Shown here: one piece after another, positions 32,846-41,650 of the stretch | How the letters are laid out: each line of letters starts with the position of its first letter | Position numbering within the stretch: the stretch's first letter is position 1 | NCBI RefSeq assembly: GCF_900170035.1 | Contig: NZ_LT828555.1 | Location: 18,110 to 82,109 of the forward strand | Length of the DNA: 64,000 nt | Source of the DNA: Desulfamplus magnetovallimortis | GTDB lineage: Bacteria > Desulfobacterota > Desulfobacteria > Desulfobacterales > Desulfobacteraceae | Direction of reading: 5' to 3' | Notes under the pieces: generated by a model | Database searches by the model: none | The model's input: the letters and a program-made list of their open reading frames with translations, nothing else | What the model was told of the DNA's origin: nothing | Position numbers and translations under genes: made by a program

Positions 32846-35674
32846 ATGGACAAAATAAATATTCAGGAAATCCTGCCCTTTGTGGAGATGCCGAGCCGCT
32901 ATCTGGGATGTGAGGCAAACAGTGTAAAAAAAAAACTTGAAGATGTTGATATCAAGTTTGCCCTGGCCTTTCCGGATCTGTACGAAATCGGGACATCCCA
33001 TTTTGGAATGCAGATTCTATATACTATTTTAAATGGTGAGAAACATATTGCGGCTGAAAGATTTTTTACGCCTGCACCAGATATGGAGAAAATCCTTCAG
33101 GAGAAAAACTTACCTCTGTTTTCCTTAGAATCCTCCCTTCCCATGAAAGCCTTTGATATTATAGGCTTCAGTCTCCTTTATGAACTTAACTTTACCAACA
33201 TTCTGACAATGATGCATCTTTCCGGTATTCCTTTTTATGCCGCTGAGAGAGATGAAAATTTTCCCCTTATCATTGGAGGGGGGCCATGTACATTCAATCC
33301 CGAACCCCTGGCTGATTTTTTTGATGCCTTTGTCATAGGCGATGGTGAAGAGGTGGTTATAGGGATATCCAATGCCTTTATTGAGTGGAAAAAAAGTGGA
33401 GATGGCGTAAAAAAAAGCCTTCTTAAACGACTTTCCAGCATTCAGGGGGTATATATACCATCATTTTTCAGGGCAACCTTTAAGCCATTTGACACAGGAG
33501 AAAGTGCCGAATCTTCATCGTCACTGTCAGGCGGGAGTACATCCTTGCCTTTGCCTGATAGTAAACCTGCCATGCCATCCTTTGATATGCCTGTTATTCA
33601 ATATCTTGAACCCCTTGAACCTAACCATGAAAAAGTCAGGCGTGCCATTCTTCCTGATATATCAACCACACTTTTTCCCACAGCTCCTGTTGTTCCCTTT
33701 GGAAAACCTGTTCATGACCGCCTTCGCCTTGAAGTTGCAAGGGGTTGCTCCAGGGGATGCCGTTTCTGCCAGGCAGGAATGATATACCGTCCTGTCAGGG
33801 AAAGATCTGTTGACGACCTTGTTGCCATTGCCGAAGAGTCTGTCAAAAATACCGGTTACAGCGATATATCTCTTCTTTCATTGAGTACCGGAGATTATGA
33901 AAACCTTGCCCCGCTTATGGAGTCTCTTCTGGCCGTAAATCCTGGACACTGCACAGCCTTGTCACTGCCTTCAGTAAGGGCCGGCAAACTTGATGCGCCA
34001 TTGATGAAGATCATAAAATCAGTTAAAAAAACAGGTTTTACAATTGCGCCGGAAGCAGGAACCCAGAGGCTAAGGGATGTCATAAACAAAAATATTACAG
34101 AAGAAGATATTTTTAATACTGTCAACAGTGCCTTTGAGCTGGGGTGGCGAACAATAAAACTCTATTTCATGAACGGTCTTCCAACAGAGACAGGGGATGA
34201 CATTGACGGCATTGTTGATATTACAAGAAGGCTTGCATCCTTTAATATCAGCAGTTGGAAGGAGAAACAGCAAAAAAATATTCGCCAAAAAATTTGTGCT
34301 GATATTTCTGGTGAGACTGGCAATTTTGGTGATAAAACAGATAAAAAACAGAGTCATATACAACATAAAAAAGCCAAGGGAAAACTTAAAATTAATGTAA
34401 GTTTTGCAACCTTTATTCCCAAAGCTCACACACCTTTTCAAAGATGTGCCCAGATTACACCTGAAAAAGCAATGGAAAATCTTGATCTTTTAAAGCAGAA
34501 GTTGCGACATCCTGGAATAAACCTTAAGTGGCAGAACCCCTCAATGAGTCTTCTTGAAGGTGTATGGGCAAGGGGAGACAGAAGATTGTCAAAGGTTCTT
34601 GTCTCTGCATGGGAAAAGGGGTGCCGTCTTGATGGCTGGTCAGATATGTTCAGGATGGAACTTTGGAAAAGCGCCTTTGAAGAAAACAACATTGACCCTC
34701 TTTTTTATACAGCAAGGGAGCGGCACAGGGATGAGCCTCTGCCCTGGGATCACATTGACTGTGGACTACCAAAGCAGTTTATGGAAAAAGAGTTTGAGAA
34801 GGCCATAGAGGGAATAGCCACCCCGGATTGTCGGGAGAACGAGTGTAATGGCTGCGGTATATGTGATTTTCAAACCGTAAAACCTGTACTTTTTCCACCC
34901 CATGCCAATAACTTCCAGTCTGACGGAGAAGGGATTTGCGGCAAACACTCTTCAACAAAAAAGGTTCCTTGTGAAAGGGATGAATATTTTGCCAAATTCA
35001 GGCTTTTTTACTCCAAAATGGGTGATGCCAGACATTTTGGACATCTTGAGCTTGCTAAAATAATAAGAAGAGCAATCAGAAGAACAGGCATAAAGGTAAA
35101 GTATTCAGGGGGATTTAGCCCTTCCATGAAAATATCATTTGACAATCCCCTGCCTGTTGGTATGGAGAGCGAAGAGGAGTTTTTCAATATATACGCACAT
35201 ATATCCACCAATCCTGACACTCTTGTGAAGAAAATCAATGCTGTGATACCCCGAAGTATTGTAATTACCCGATGTCTGACAGGAGCAGCGCTTTCTTCCA
35301 TGAACAGAGCCGGAAGCAAAAGTAGGGGTGCAAAAGATAGAATTGTGGAAAATATTGATACAAGTTACAGAATTAATTTGAAAAACTATGAAGTTGCCCA
35401 TGAAGATGTTGATCAATTCATGGCACTTTCTGAATATGTTGTGGAACAGGTAAATTTTAAGGGTATAAAAAGAAGCTGCGATTTAAGGAAAATAACAAGA
35501 GCAATAGACTTTCCTGATCCTTTGAACTCTTCCCTTATTGAAATGACACTTGCAAAAGATGGGGAAAGAACCATAAGACCCGGGGAAATTCTCACGGAAG
35601 TTCTTGAAATTCCTGACCATGTGCTGCGTTCTTCAAATATTGTAAAACTGAAAAGGGGTGCTACATCATGCTGA
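32846..35674 (+). CDS. radical SAM protein, TIGR03960 type fused to a TIGR03936 domain
   Basis: 942 aa. An N-terminal B12-binding-like domain (ALAFPDLYEIGTSHFGMQIL) precedes the radical SAM core with CSRGCRFCQAG near residue 300, which binds the 4Fe-4S cluster. The end (from about residue 710, RLFYSKMGDARHFGHLELAK, KYSGGFSPSMKISF) is the TIGR03936/DUF2344 domain, often a separate gene. A Cys motif (ENECNGCGICDF) lies before it. A basic insert of about 40 residues (SSWKEKQQKNIRQ to KAKGKLKIN) interrupts the core near residue 480. The gene overlaps rng by 7 nt, the usual arrangement for this family, whose substrate is still not defined. The ATG lacks a strong ribosome binding site. Confidence 0.9.
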   Translation: MDKINIQEILPFVEMPSRYLGCEANSVKKKLEDVDIKFALAFPDLYEIGTSHFGMQILYTILNGEKHIAAERFFTPAPDMEKILQEKNLPLFSLESSLPMKAFDIIGFSLLYELNFTNILTMMHLSGIPFYAAERDENFPLIIGGGPCTFNPEPLADFFDAFVIGDGEEVVIGISNAFIEWKKSGDGVKKSLLKRLSSIQGVYIPSFFRATFKPFDTGESAESSSSLSGGSTSLPLPDSKPAMPSFDMPVIQYLEPLEPNHEKVRRAILPDISTTLFPTAPVVPFGKPVHDRLRLEVARGCSRGCRFCQAGMIYRPVRERSVDDLVAIAEESVKNTGYSDISLLSLSTGDYENLAPLMESLLAVNPGHCTALSLPSVRAGKLDAPLMKIIKSVKKTGFTIAPEAGTQRLRDVINKNITEEDIFNTVNSAFELGWRTIKLYFMNGLPTETGDDIDGIVDITRRLASFNISSWKEKQQKNIRQKICADISGETGNFGDKTDKKQSHIQHKKAKGKLKINVSFATFIPKAHTPFQRCAQITPEKAMENLDLLKQKLRHPGINLKWQNPSMSLLEGVWARGDRRLSKVLVSAWEKGCRLDGWSDMFRMELWKSAFEENNIDPLFYTARERHRDEPLPWDHIDCGLPKQFMEKEFEKAIEGIATPDCRENECNGCGICDFQTVKPVLFPPHANNFQSDGEGICGKHSSTKKVPCERDEYFAKFRLFYSKMGDARHFGHLELAKIIRRAIRRTGIKVKYSGGFSPSMKISFDNPLPVGMESEEEFFNIYAHISTNPDTLVKKINAVIPRSIVITRCLTGAALSSMNRAGSKSRGAKDRIVENIDTSYRINLKNYEVAHEDVDQFMALSEYVVEQVNFKGIKRSCDLRKITRAIDFPDPLNSSLIEMTLAKDGERTIRPGEILTEVLEIPDHVLRSSNIVKLKRGATSC

Positions 35675-37257
35675 AAGAACTTGTTGTAAATGCCGCTCCC
35701 CACGAAACAAGGGTGGCGGTACTTGAAAATGGAAATATTGCCGAACTTTTCATTGAACGGGGTGACGAAACCAATATAACAGGAAATATCTACAAAGGAA
35801 GGGTACAGAGGGTGTTGCCCGGAATGCAGGCTGCATTTGTTGATATTGGACTTAACCAGGCAGCTTTCCTTTATGTGGATGATATTTTAGATGATACAAG
35901 TGATGAGATTGCCAAGCGTTTTGAACAGGAAAGCGAGCTTGAGATGGAACTTGAGCTTGATGGAGATGAAAATCAGGAAGCAACGGAGCAGGATATAAAT
36001 GAGGGGGAAATAACTACAGGTTCCAACTGGAAATCATGTGCCACAAGCGAATGCCCCATTGAGGATCTTATCACCGAGGGACAGGAGATACTTGTCCAGG
36101 TGGCAAAATCTCCCATTGGTTCCAAAGGCCCAAGGGTGACAACACACATATCGCTTCCCGGCAGGTTCATGGTGCTTATGCCAACAGTTGACCACATCGG
36201 TATCTCAAGGCGAATTGACAACGATCGAGAAAGAGGGCGCCTGAAGGAGCTTCTTCTCTCTGTTAGACGCGATAATTACGGCTATATATTGAGAACCGCT
36301 GCCGAAGGTATCCAGGAAGAGAGGCTCAGAAGGGAGATTGAGTTTTTAAACAAAACCTGGGAGGATATCCAGAAAAAAAACAAAAAGGCTTCAGCCCCCT
36401 CACTTGTTTACAGGGATCTTACTGTAACGTTTAGAGCAGTTAGAGATCTTCTCACAGATGAGGCAGACAAGCTCATAATTGACTCCAGGGCAGGATATGA
36501 AAACGTTCTGGAATTTCTCGAAAAACTTATGCCAGATCTTAAGGTCTCTGTTGAGCTTTATACAGGCATGGAACCGATTTTTGATGCCTACAACATTGAA
36601 GGCGACATTGCACGGGCACTTAAAAAAAAGGTCTGGCTGAAATCAGGCGGGTATATTGTGATAGAGCAGACAGAGGCTCTTGTGGCAATTGATGTCAATA
36701 CAGGAAGATATGTTGGAAAGCACAACTTTGAGGAGACCATTTTAAAAACCAACCTTGAGGCTGTCAAGGAGATCGCATATCAGATTCGCCTGAGAAACAT
36801 AGGCGGTATCATTATTATTGATTTCATTGACATGAAAAAGAGCCAGCACAAGGAAAAGGTGATGACCCAACTTAACGAGGCCCTTAAAAAAGATAAAAGC
36901 CAGACCAATGTGCTGCCTCTTTCCGAGCTTGGGCTTGTTCAGATGACACGCAAGAGGGTCAGGCGTAATCTGACACGTACCCTGTGCGAGCCATGTTTCT
37001 ACTGCGGTGGAGACGGCATGCTTTTATCCGGAAAATCAATATGCCACAAAATTTACAGGGATCTTATAAACGAGGCAACCGACATGATGGGTAACCGTTT
37101 CACTGTAAAGGTACACCCTGAAATCGCCCAGCTTTTACATGGAGAGGAAAAACACCTTGTCTCTTCCCTTGAAAATCGTTTTGGCACCCCCATTGCCATC
37201 TATCCTGAGCCGCATTATCACATTGAAGAGTACCATATATTTGAAAGTCTTGCCTGA
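35668..37257 (+). CDS. rng: ribonuclease G/E family protein
   Basis: 529 aa. An S1 domain at about 35-130 (GNIYKGRVQRVLPGMQAAFV, GLNQAAFLYVDDIL) is interrupted by an acidic insert of about 45 residues (EQESELEMELELDGDENQE). The RNase E/G catalytic domain follows, with the metal-binding aspartates in VAIDVNTGRY and IIIDFIDMKK and the zinc link CEPCFYCGG. Length and the lack of a long C-terminal scaffold place it with RNase G. It cleaves single-stranded RNA 5' regions in rRNA maturation and mRNA decay. The start overlaps the radical SAM stop (ATGCTGA). Confidence 0.93.
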   Translation: MLKELVVNAAPHETRVAVLENGNIAELFIERGDETNITGNIYKGRVQRVLPGMQAAFVDIGLNQAAFLYVDDILDDTSDEIAKRFEQESELEMELELDGDENQEATEQDINEGEITTGSNWKSCATSECPIEDLITEGQEILVQVAKSPIGSKGPRVTTHISLPGRFMVLMPTVDHIGISRRIDNDRERGRLKELLLSVRRDNYGYILRTAAEGIQEERLRREIEFLNKTWEDIQKKNKKASAPSLVYRDLTVTFRAVRDLLTDEADKLIIDSRAGYENVLEFLEKLMPDLKVSVELYTGMEPIFDAYNIEGDIARALKKKVWLKSGGYIVIEQTEALVAIDVNTGRYVGKHNFEETILKTNLEAVKEIAYQIRLRNIGGIIIIDFIDMKKSQHKEKVMTQLNEALKKDKSQTNVLPLSELGLVQMTRKRVRRNLTRTLCEPCFYCGGDGMLLSGKSICHKIYRDLINEATDMMGNRFTVKVHPEIAQLLHGEEKHLVSSLENRFGTPIAIYPEPHYHIEEYHIFESLA

Positions 37258-37327
37258 TTCATTCCATCCTTCCCATGAACGGAGAGATCAGTTATAAGTC
37301 TGTTTCAATATCCTTTCAAGAATCCTT

Positions 37328-37354
37328 CCCCTCTCTCCATGAATGGAGAGGGGG
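37328..37354. repeat. R7 hairpin between convergent genes
   Basis: CCCCTCTCTCCATGAATGGAGAGGGGG, stem about 9 bp. Lies between the ends of rng and the NifX-type gene; it may help end transcription in both directions, but lacks a T-run. Confidence 0.5.
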
Positions 37355-37397
37355 AGTCAGGATAAGCTATTTCACAGCTCTTTCTGGATAATTCAAC

Positions 37398-37754
37398 TTA
37401 GTGGCTGCATGGAGACCCAGGTTCATGACCGCACACATTTTGTCCGGTCACAAGGGAATTTGTAAGATATGCATTGACAAGATTTTCAGGCTCTTCAACA
37501 GGCGCTCCTGTTATAACCTTTATTCCAGCCTGGGAAAAAAGCTCCTGTGCTTTGTGTCCCATGCCACCTGCAAGCACCACATTGATACCCTTTTCATGAA
37601 GCCAGCGCGGAAGCACTCCCGGCTCATGGGGAGGTGGCTCAAGAACCTCTTTTCCGGTTATTTTATTCTCTTCCACAGTTACAAAACAAAATTCCTTGCA
37701 GTGGCCAAAATGGGCGGTAAGTTTTCCCATTGCCATGGGGATTGCAAATTTCAT
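37398..37754 (-). CDS. NifX/NifB-type (dinitrogenase cofactor) family protein, ORP-like
   Basis: 118 aa. The fold of the NifX/NifB C-terminal family is evident: MKFAIPMAMGKLTAHFGHCK opens it, VVLAGGMGHKAQELFSQAGI is the central turn and KVITGAPVEEPENLV the last strand. A Cys/His tail (QNVCGHEPGSPCSH) may bind metal. Members bind Fe-Mo-S or, in the orange protein (ORP) of Desulfovibrio, a Mo-Cu-S cluster. It ends the minus-strand operon with another NifX-type gene and two ferredoxin-ATPases, the composition of ORP operons. AGGA precedes the ATG. Confidence 0.88.
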   Translation of the reverse strand: MKFAIPMAMGKLTAHFGHCKEFCFVTVEENKITGKEVLEPPPHEPGVLPRWLHEKGINVVLAGGMGHKAQELFSQAGIKVITGAPVEEPENLVNAYLTNSLVTGQNVCGHEPGSPCSH

Positions 37755-37784
37755 GGTTTGTTTCCTTTTTTATTAAGATTCTTT

Positions 37785-38147
37785 TTATACCCAGTGTCCC
37801 TCAACATTTGGAGCCTGTGAAAATTCAAGTTCATCTTGTTTGAATTTTTCAATGGCCTCTTTTACAGTTCCCTGAATGCCGGTCACAACTTTAATACCTG
37901 CCATCTGAAGCACATTAAATGCCTTTGGTCCGCAGTTTCCTGTAATGACAGCCTGAGCGCCGCTCTCTGCAACGGTTTTTCCAGCCTGGATACCTGCTCC
38001 CTGGGGGAGATTGAGGTTCTGGGTATTCTCTTTTACTTCAACTTCCATTGTATCTGTATCAACAATTAAAAAGTTGGCAGCTCTTCCAAATCTTGGATCA
38101 AGAGCCGAGTCAAGGGTTGTTCCGCTTGATGATATTGCAACTTTCAT
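37785..38147 (-). CDS. NifX/NifB-type family protein, ORP-like
   Basis: 120 aa, a compact single domain. MKVAISSSGTTLDSALDPRF is the N-terminal strand and loop, ESGAQAVITGNCGPKAFNVL the cofactor-pocket region and KVVTGIQGTVKEAIEKF the end. It resembles the orange protein of sulfate reducers in size and sequence pattern. GGAG lies 6 nt before the ATG. It is 73 nt after the second ATPase and 31 nt before the other NifX-type gene. The cofactor is not provable from sequence. Confidence 0.88.
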   Translation of the reverse strand: MKVAISSSGTTLDSALDPRFGRAANFLIVDTDTMEVEVKENTQNLNLPQGAGIQAGKTVAESGAQAVITGNCGPKAFNVLQMAGIKVVTGIQGTVKEAIEKFKQDELEFSQAPNVEGHWV

Positions 38148-38219
38148 TTTTTATCTCCTTTATGTGGGTGTGTCTGTAGTTTCATCTCGTGTCTGCTTCT
38201 TTTTTGGGGGGAGTTGGGT

Positions 38220-39200
38220 TCATGTAAGGCGATCCATTCTCTTTTCCATGAATGACAAAACATTCTGCCATACATTTTTCACTGCAACAGAAGCAGGTCC
38301 CTGGGAAAATGTCACAAGGCTTTTACCTGCTTTCATTGACTCTATTACATCCCTGTCAAATGGAATTTCACCTGCAAAGCTAATTCCGTTTTCATGGCAG
38401 AATTTTTTGATTTCATCTGTTGCTTCAGGATTGAGATCTGCCTTGTTGACACAAAGATATACAGCGGCATTCATCTGATCTGCCAGCTTTTTGACCCTTG
38501 CCATGTCATGCATTCCAGATTGTGTGGGCTCTGTCACAATCAAGACAGCATCAGCATTGCTCACAGATGCAATAACAGGGCATCCAATGCCGGGAGGCCC
38601 GTCTGTTATTATCATGGGGATTTTTTCTTTAATGGCCATCTCTTTGGCTTTTTGTCTCAACTGGCTAACGAGAAGGCCGGAGTTCTCTTCAGCAATTCCA
38701 AGACGGGCATGAATCATTGGGCCGTTTGCAGTTTTAGATATATATTTTTCTCCGCATATCTGCCTTTCAAAAGATATTGCGTCTGCTGGACAAAAATGAA
38801 CGCAGACTCCGCATCCTTCGCATGAGACAGGGTCAATCACAAATTTGCCCGATTTGTCTGACACAGTATGAACCGTTCCAGATCCTTTTGATGCAGTATC
38901 GGCCTCGCCAGAAATATTTGAAACAGCATCATGATTGTCAGGCACTTCTGAAACAGCATCAAACTGGCAGCGTTCAAGGCACTCACCGCATCTGGTACAG
39001 AGTGCTTCATCAATCATGGCTTTATGGCCGCCTTCAAAGGACTCCTTTTCCAGCACTTCATGTTCAAGTGTAAGAAAAAGGTTGGCTGCATCAACATCAG
39101 CATCAATTACGATTCTATTAGGGGCAAGGGTGGCAAGGGAAGCTGTCACACTGGTCTTTCCGGTTCCCCCTTTCCCGCTTATCACGGTAAGCTCTTTCAT
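38220..39200 (-). CDS. MinD/Mrp-type ATPase with inserted 4Fe-4S ferredoxin domain
   Basis: 326 aa. The deviant Walker A is VISGKGGTGKTSVTASLA. The ferredoxin insert at about 60-135 has CTRCGECLERC and CEGCGVCVHFC, two 4Fe-4S clusters; between them lies a Ser/Asp/Thr-rich loop (NISGEADTASKGSGTVHTV) absent from the paired protein. The rest is the MinD fold (IITDGPPGIGCPVIASV, LIVTEPTQSGMHDM). Start overlaps the upstream ATPase stop by 4 nt (ATGA). Such pairs occur next to ORP/NifX genes and are thought to load or shuttle metal clusters. Confidence 0.9.
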   Translation of the reverse strand: MKELTVISGKGGTGKTSVTASLATLAPNRIVIDADVDAANLFLTLEHEVLEKESFEGGHKAMIDEALCTRCGECLERCQFDAVSEVPDNHDAVSNISGEADTASKGSGTVHTVSDKSGKFVIDPVSCEGCGVCVHFCPADAISFERQICGEKYISKTANGPMIHARLGIAEENSGLLVSQLRQKAKEMAIKEKIPMIITDGPPGIGCPVIASVSNADAVLIVTEPTQSGMHDMARVKKLADQMNAAVYLCVNKADLNPEATDEIKKFCHENGISFAGEIPFDRDVIESMKAGKSLVTFSQGPASVAVKNVWQNVLSFMEKRMDRLT

Positions 39201-40120
39201 GACATTGTACCCTCCGCCTGTTTTGCTGGATTTTTCTCTTTTATGGCATCTAACCTGGACATAATTTTATCATAAAGCTCCTGGAAGAGCTTTTTCATTT
39301 CAGGCATTTCATCAACAAGTAGCAGACCCTTGGAAGATACCCGTGCAGCTTCGCGGCTGAAAGGAAACTTCTGAAGAATTTCAATGCCTTCCTTTTCTGC
39401 ATATTCATCAATAATAGTATCCGGCATGCTACCTTGAACTGATGATGTTGGCTCAGAAGTATCTGCTCTGTTTATGACAATGCCCGTGGGAACATTGAGT
39501 TTTTTTAGTACCTCAACAGTAAGGGCAAGATCATTGAGGCCAAACGGGGTTGGCTCTGACACAAGTATTGCAAAGTCTGAATCCCGAAGGGTTTCAATTG
39601 CAGGGCAGGAAGTACCGGGCGGAGCATCCACAAACGAAAATTTTTCTGGATTTATCCTCTGCTTTACCTGCTTTATAAGAGGAGGAGACATTGCCTCTCC
39701 AACCCTTAATTCACCCCAGATAAGCTCAATCCCCCGCTGGTTTTTACCCTCAAGAAGGGAGCCAAGCACTCTTTTCCCTTCATTTATGGCTCCTTCAGGG
39801 CATACCATTGCACATCCTCTGCATGAATGGCACATTTCCGGAAAGGTCATTATTTTTCCTGCAATCAGGGCGATGGCACTGAATTGACAAAGCTTTTCAC
39901 ACTCTCCACAAAGGTTGCACAGCTCTTTATCCACAACCGGAATCATGGTGGATATCTCCTGTGTGGTGATGTTTTCAGGCTTTAAATAGATATGGGAGTT
40001 GGGTTCTTCAACATCACAGTCAAAAACCTGAATATCACTTACAGGCGCTATGGCAGCCAGGTTGACTGTTACAGTTGTTTTGCCTGTACCCCCCTTACCA
40101 CTTGCAATTGTCACTATCAT
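39197..40120 (-). CDS. MinD/Mrp-type ATPase with inserted 4Fe-4S ferredoxin domain
   Basis: 307 aa, first gene of the operon. Walker A IASGKGGTGKTTVTVNLA, ferredoxin motifs CNLCGECEKLC and CHSCRGCAMVC at about 65-105, then FVDAPPGTSCPAIETL and ILVSEPTPFGLNDLAL. It is a diverged duplicate of the next gene, and both are kept as a pair in sulfate reducers. GGAGG lies 8 nt before the ATG. The likely role is ATP-driven cluster handling for the NifX/ORP-type proteins; inferred from family and context. Confidence 0.9.
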   Translation of the reverse strand: MIVTIASGKGGTGKTTVTVNLAAIAPVSDIQVFDCDVEEPNSHIYLKPENITTQEISTMIPVVDKELCNLCGECEKLCQFSAIALIAGKIMTFPEMCHSCRGCAMVCPEGAINEGKRVLGSLLEGKNQRGIELIWGELRVGEAMSPPLIKQVKQRINPEKFSFVDAPPGTSCPAIETLRDSDFAILVSEPTPFGLNDLALTVEVLKKLNVPTGIVINRADTSEPTSSVQGSMPDTIIDEYAEKEGIEILQKFPFSREAARVSSKGLLLVDEMPEMKKLFQELYDKIMSRLDAIKEKNPAKQAEGTMS

Positions 40121-40170
40121 TTTGTTATCCTCCAGAAATGAACGAGCATATGCTTAAAAGGTTTGGGAAT

Positions 40171-40198
40171 AATATATAGCAATATCTCATTATGTCAA
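40171..40198 (-). promoter_or_regulatory. candidate sigma-70 promoter of the ORP-like operon
   Basis: On the minus strand TTGACA, 16-nt spacer, TATATT, about 50 nt before the first ATPase start codon. No sigma-54 type GG/GC pair was found in the same gap, unlike some Desulfovibrio ORP operons. Confidence 0.55.
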
Positions 40199-40401
40199 GA
40201 GTTATTTAAGCATCTGCTCTTTATGAAAATGTGGTCAGGAAGATAAAAACGGTATTGAGGGTGGGTGAGGGGAGATTCTGAAAGGGGGAATTACAGATCT
40301 TCCCATTTTTTGTTGTATTTTTTTTCTGAATATTTATACTTATAACAGGGCTTAGAGTTGATACTTGAAATATTATGAATGCTAAAAGGAGGTTCATGTT
40401 T

Positions 40402-41097
40402 ATGAAGAGGCTGTTGATAGTTGTTGTAATGATTTTTAATGTTTTATTTCCGTTTTTATCATTTGCAGTGGAACCCACACCCCATATAACTGATCGTGAG
40501 ATTATCGAAAAGCTTGCAAGATTAGAGGCTGGCCAGGAAGCCCTTTCATCAAGGATAGTTGACTTGAGAGATGAGATGAAATCAAACATTCAATCTCTTA
40601 GAGCAGAAATGAAAGCCAGCAATGAGGCTTTAAGGGCAGAGATGAAAGCCAGCAATGAGGCTTTAAGGGCAGAAATGAAAGCCAGCAATGAAGCTTTAAG
40701 GGCAGAGATGAAATCCAGCGATGAGGCTATTAGGTCAGAGATGAAAGCCGGTTATGATGCTCTTTCGTTAAGAATATCTGATTTGAGAGATGAAATGAGG
40801 TCAAGCAATGAAGCTATTAATAATAGATTGGATGATTCCTACAATACTATGCTTGTCTTTTTCGGATCGATTATCACTTTAATTGTAGCGCTTTTTGCTT
40901 ATATAACCTGGGATCGCCGCACTATGCTGAAACCTGTTGCTGATCAGCTCAATCGTCTTGAACGTGAGGTTGTTATTGATCTTGATTTGAATCATTCAGA
41001 TGGTTCTCTTTTGCGAAGGCAGCTTCAGGCATTGAGACAATTTGCCGGCAAAAATCCTGAATTTGCTGAAATTATGCGTGGTCTGGCATTACTTTAA
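40402..41097 (+). CDS. membrane protein with 11-residue coiled-coil repeats
   Basis: 231 aa from the ATG at 40402 (AGGAGG 9 nt upstream; an ATG at 40396 is 3 nt away from it). A signal sequence (LLIVVVMIFNVLFPFLSFA) precedes a coiled coil of 11-residue repeats, ASNEALRAEMK, at about 65-125, with four nearly identical copies encoded by 33-bp DNA repeats. A membrane helix (MLVFFGSIITLIVALFAYIT) and a short cytoplasmic helical tail follow. The 11-residue (hendecad) period predicts a nearly straight coiled coil. The family is unknown; similar proteins are annotated as hypothetical. It stands alone. Confidence 0.7.
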   Translation: MKRLLIVVVMIFNVLFPFLSFAVEPTPHITDREIIEKLARLEAGQEALSSRIVDLRDEMKSNIQSLRAEMKASNEALRAEMKASNEALRAEMKASNEALRAEMKSSDEAIRSEMKAGYDALSLRISDLRDEMRSSNEAINNRLDDSYNTMLVFFGSIITLIVALFAYITWDRRTMLKPVADQLNRLEREVVIDLDLNHSDGSLLRRQLQALRQFAGKNPEFAEIMRGLALL

Positions 41098-41161
41098 AAA
41101 AATAAAATGGACAAATGAAAATTTCATGTCACTTGATCGTCAATTCATCTCTTCTGTTCAA

Positions 41162-41330
41162 TACTCAAAATCGACACCTATGATCTTTTAAACCTTATCA
41201 ACACAGTCTGAATCAGGATTCCCAAGATTAACAGGATAAGGCAGGATTATCTATACTGAACATCCTATCCATCTCTGTTTCTCTTATGACAGATATGATC
41301 CAAGGGCGATTTTTGTACTCAAAATCGACA
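41162..41330. repeat. R1 element, copy E, degenerate
   Basis: Starts TACTCAAAATCGACACCT and keeps CAGTCTGAATCAGGATTCCC through CATCCTATCC, then diverges. A second TACTCAAAATCGACA occurs at its right edge in direct rather than inverted orientation. Confidence 0.7.
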
Positions 41331-41474
41331 TAAATATCTGTGGAATCAGAGATGGATTGACATATTTTGATTTGTCATTATCTTAATTGATTAATTTCTG
41401 CTGGACATTAGCAGATGAAGTGTCAAAAAAAATTTGTTGATAATACAATGAGTCACGGCTTGTTGAAGATTTTT

Positions 41475-41630
41475 TTTATATGAAAGTCCCCGTAGTTTGG
41501 GGATTTTCATCCATTCGATTGTGGCGGTAATGCCGCCATGGCCGCTATAAGAAAGTTCCTGTTTTTTTAGGGAGCTTAGGGACTTTCATGCTTCGTTGTG
41601 GCAGATAAGTCTGCCATGGCCGTTATATTA
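41475..41630. repeat. R2 repeat, two units
   Basis: ATGAAAGTCCCC, GGTGGCGGTAATGCCGCCATGG-like core (GGCGGTAATGCCGCC), GAAAGTTCC, GACTTTCATGCTTCG and GGCAGATAAGTCTGCCATGG. It ends 20 nt before the YkgJ-type gene. Confidence 0.8.
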
Positions 41631-41650
41631 AAGGAGATGCAGGTAAGAGT

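Noticed and set aside
40121-40374. Sigma-54 promoter upstream of the ORP-like operon
   Set aside because: No GG-N10-GC pair in the right orientation; a sigma-70-like pair is better.
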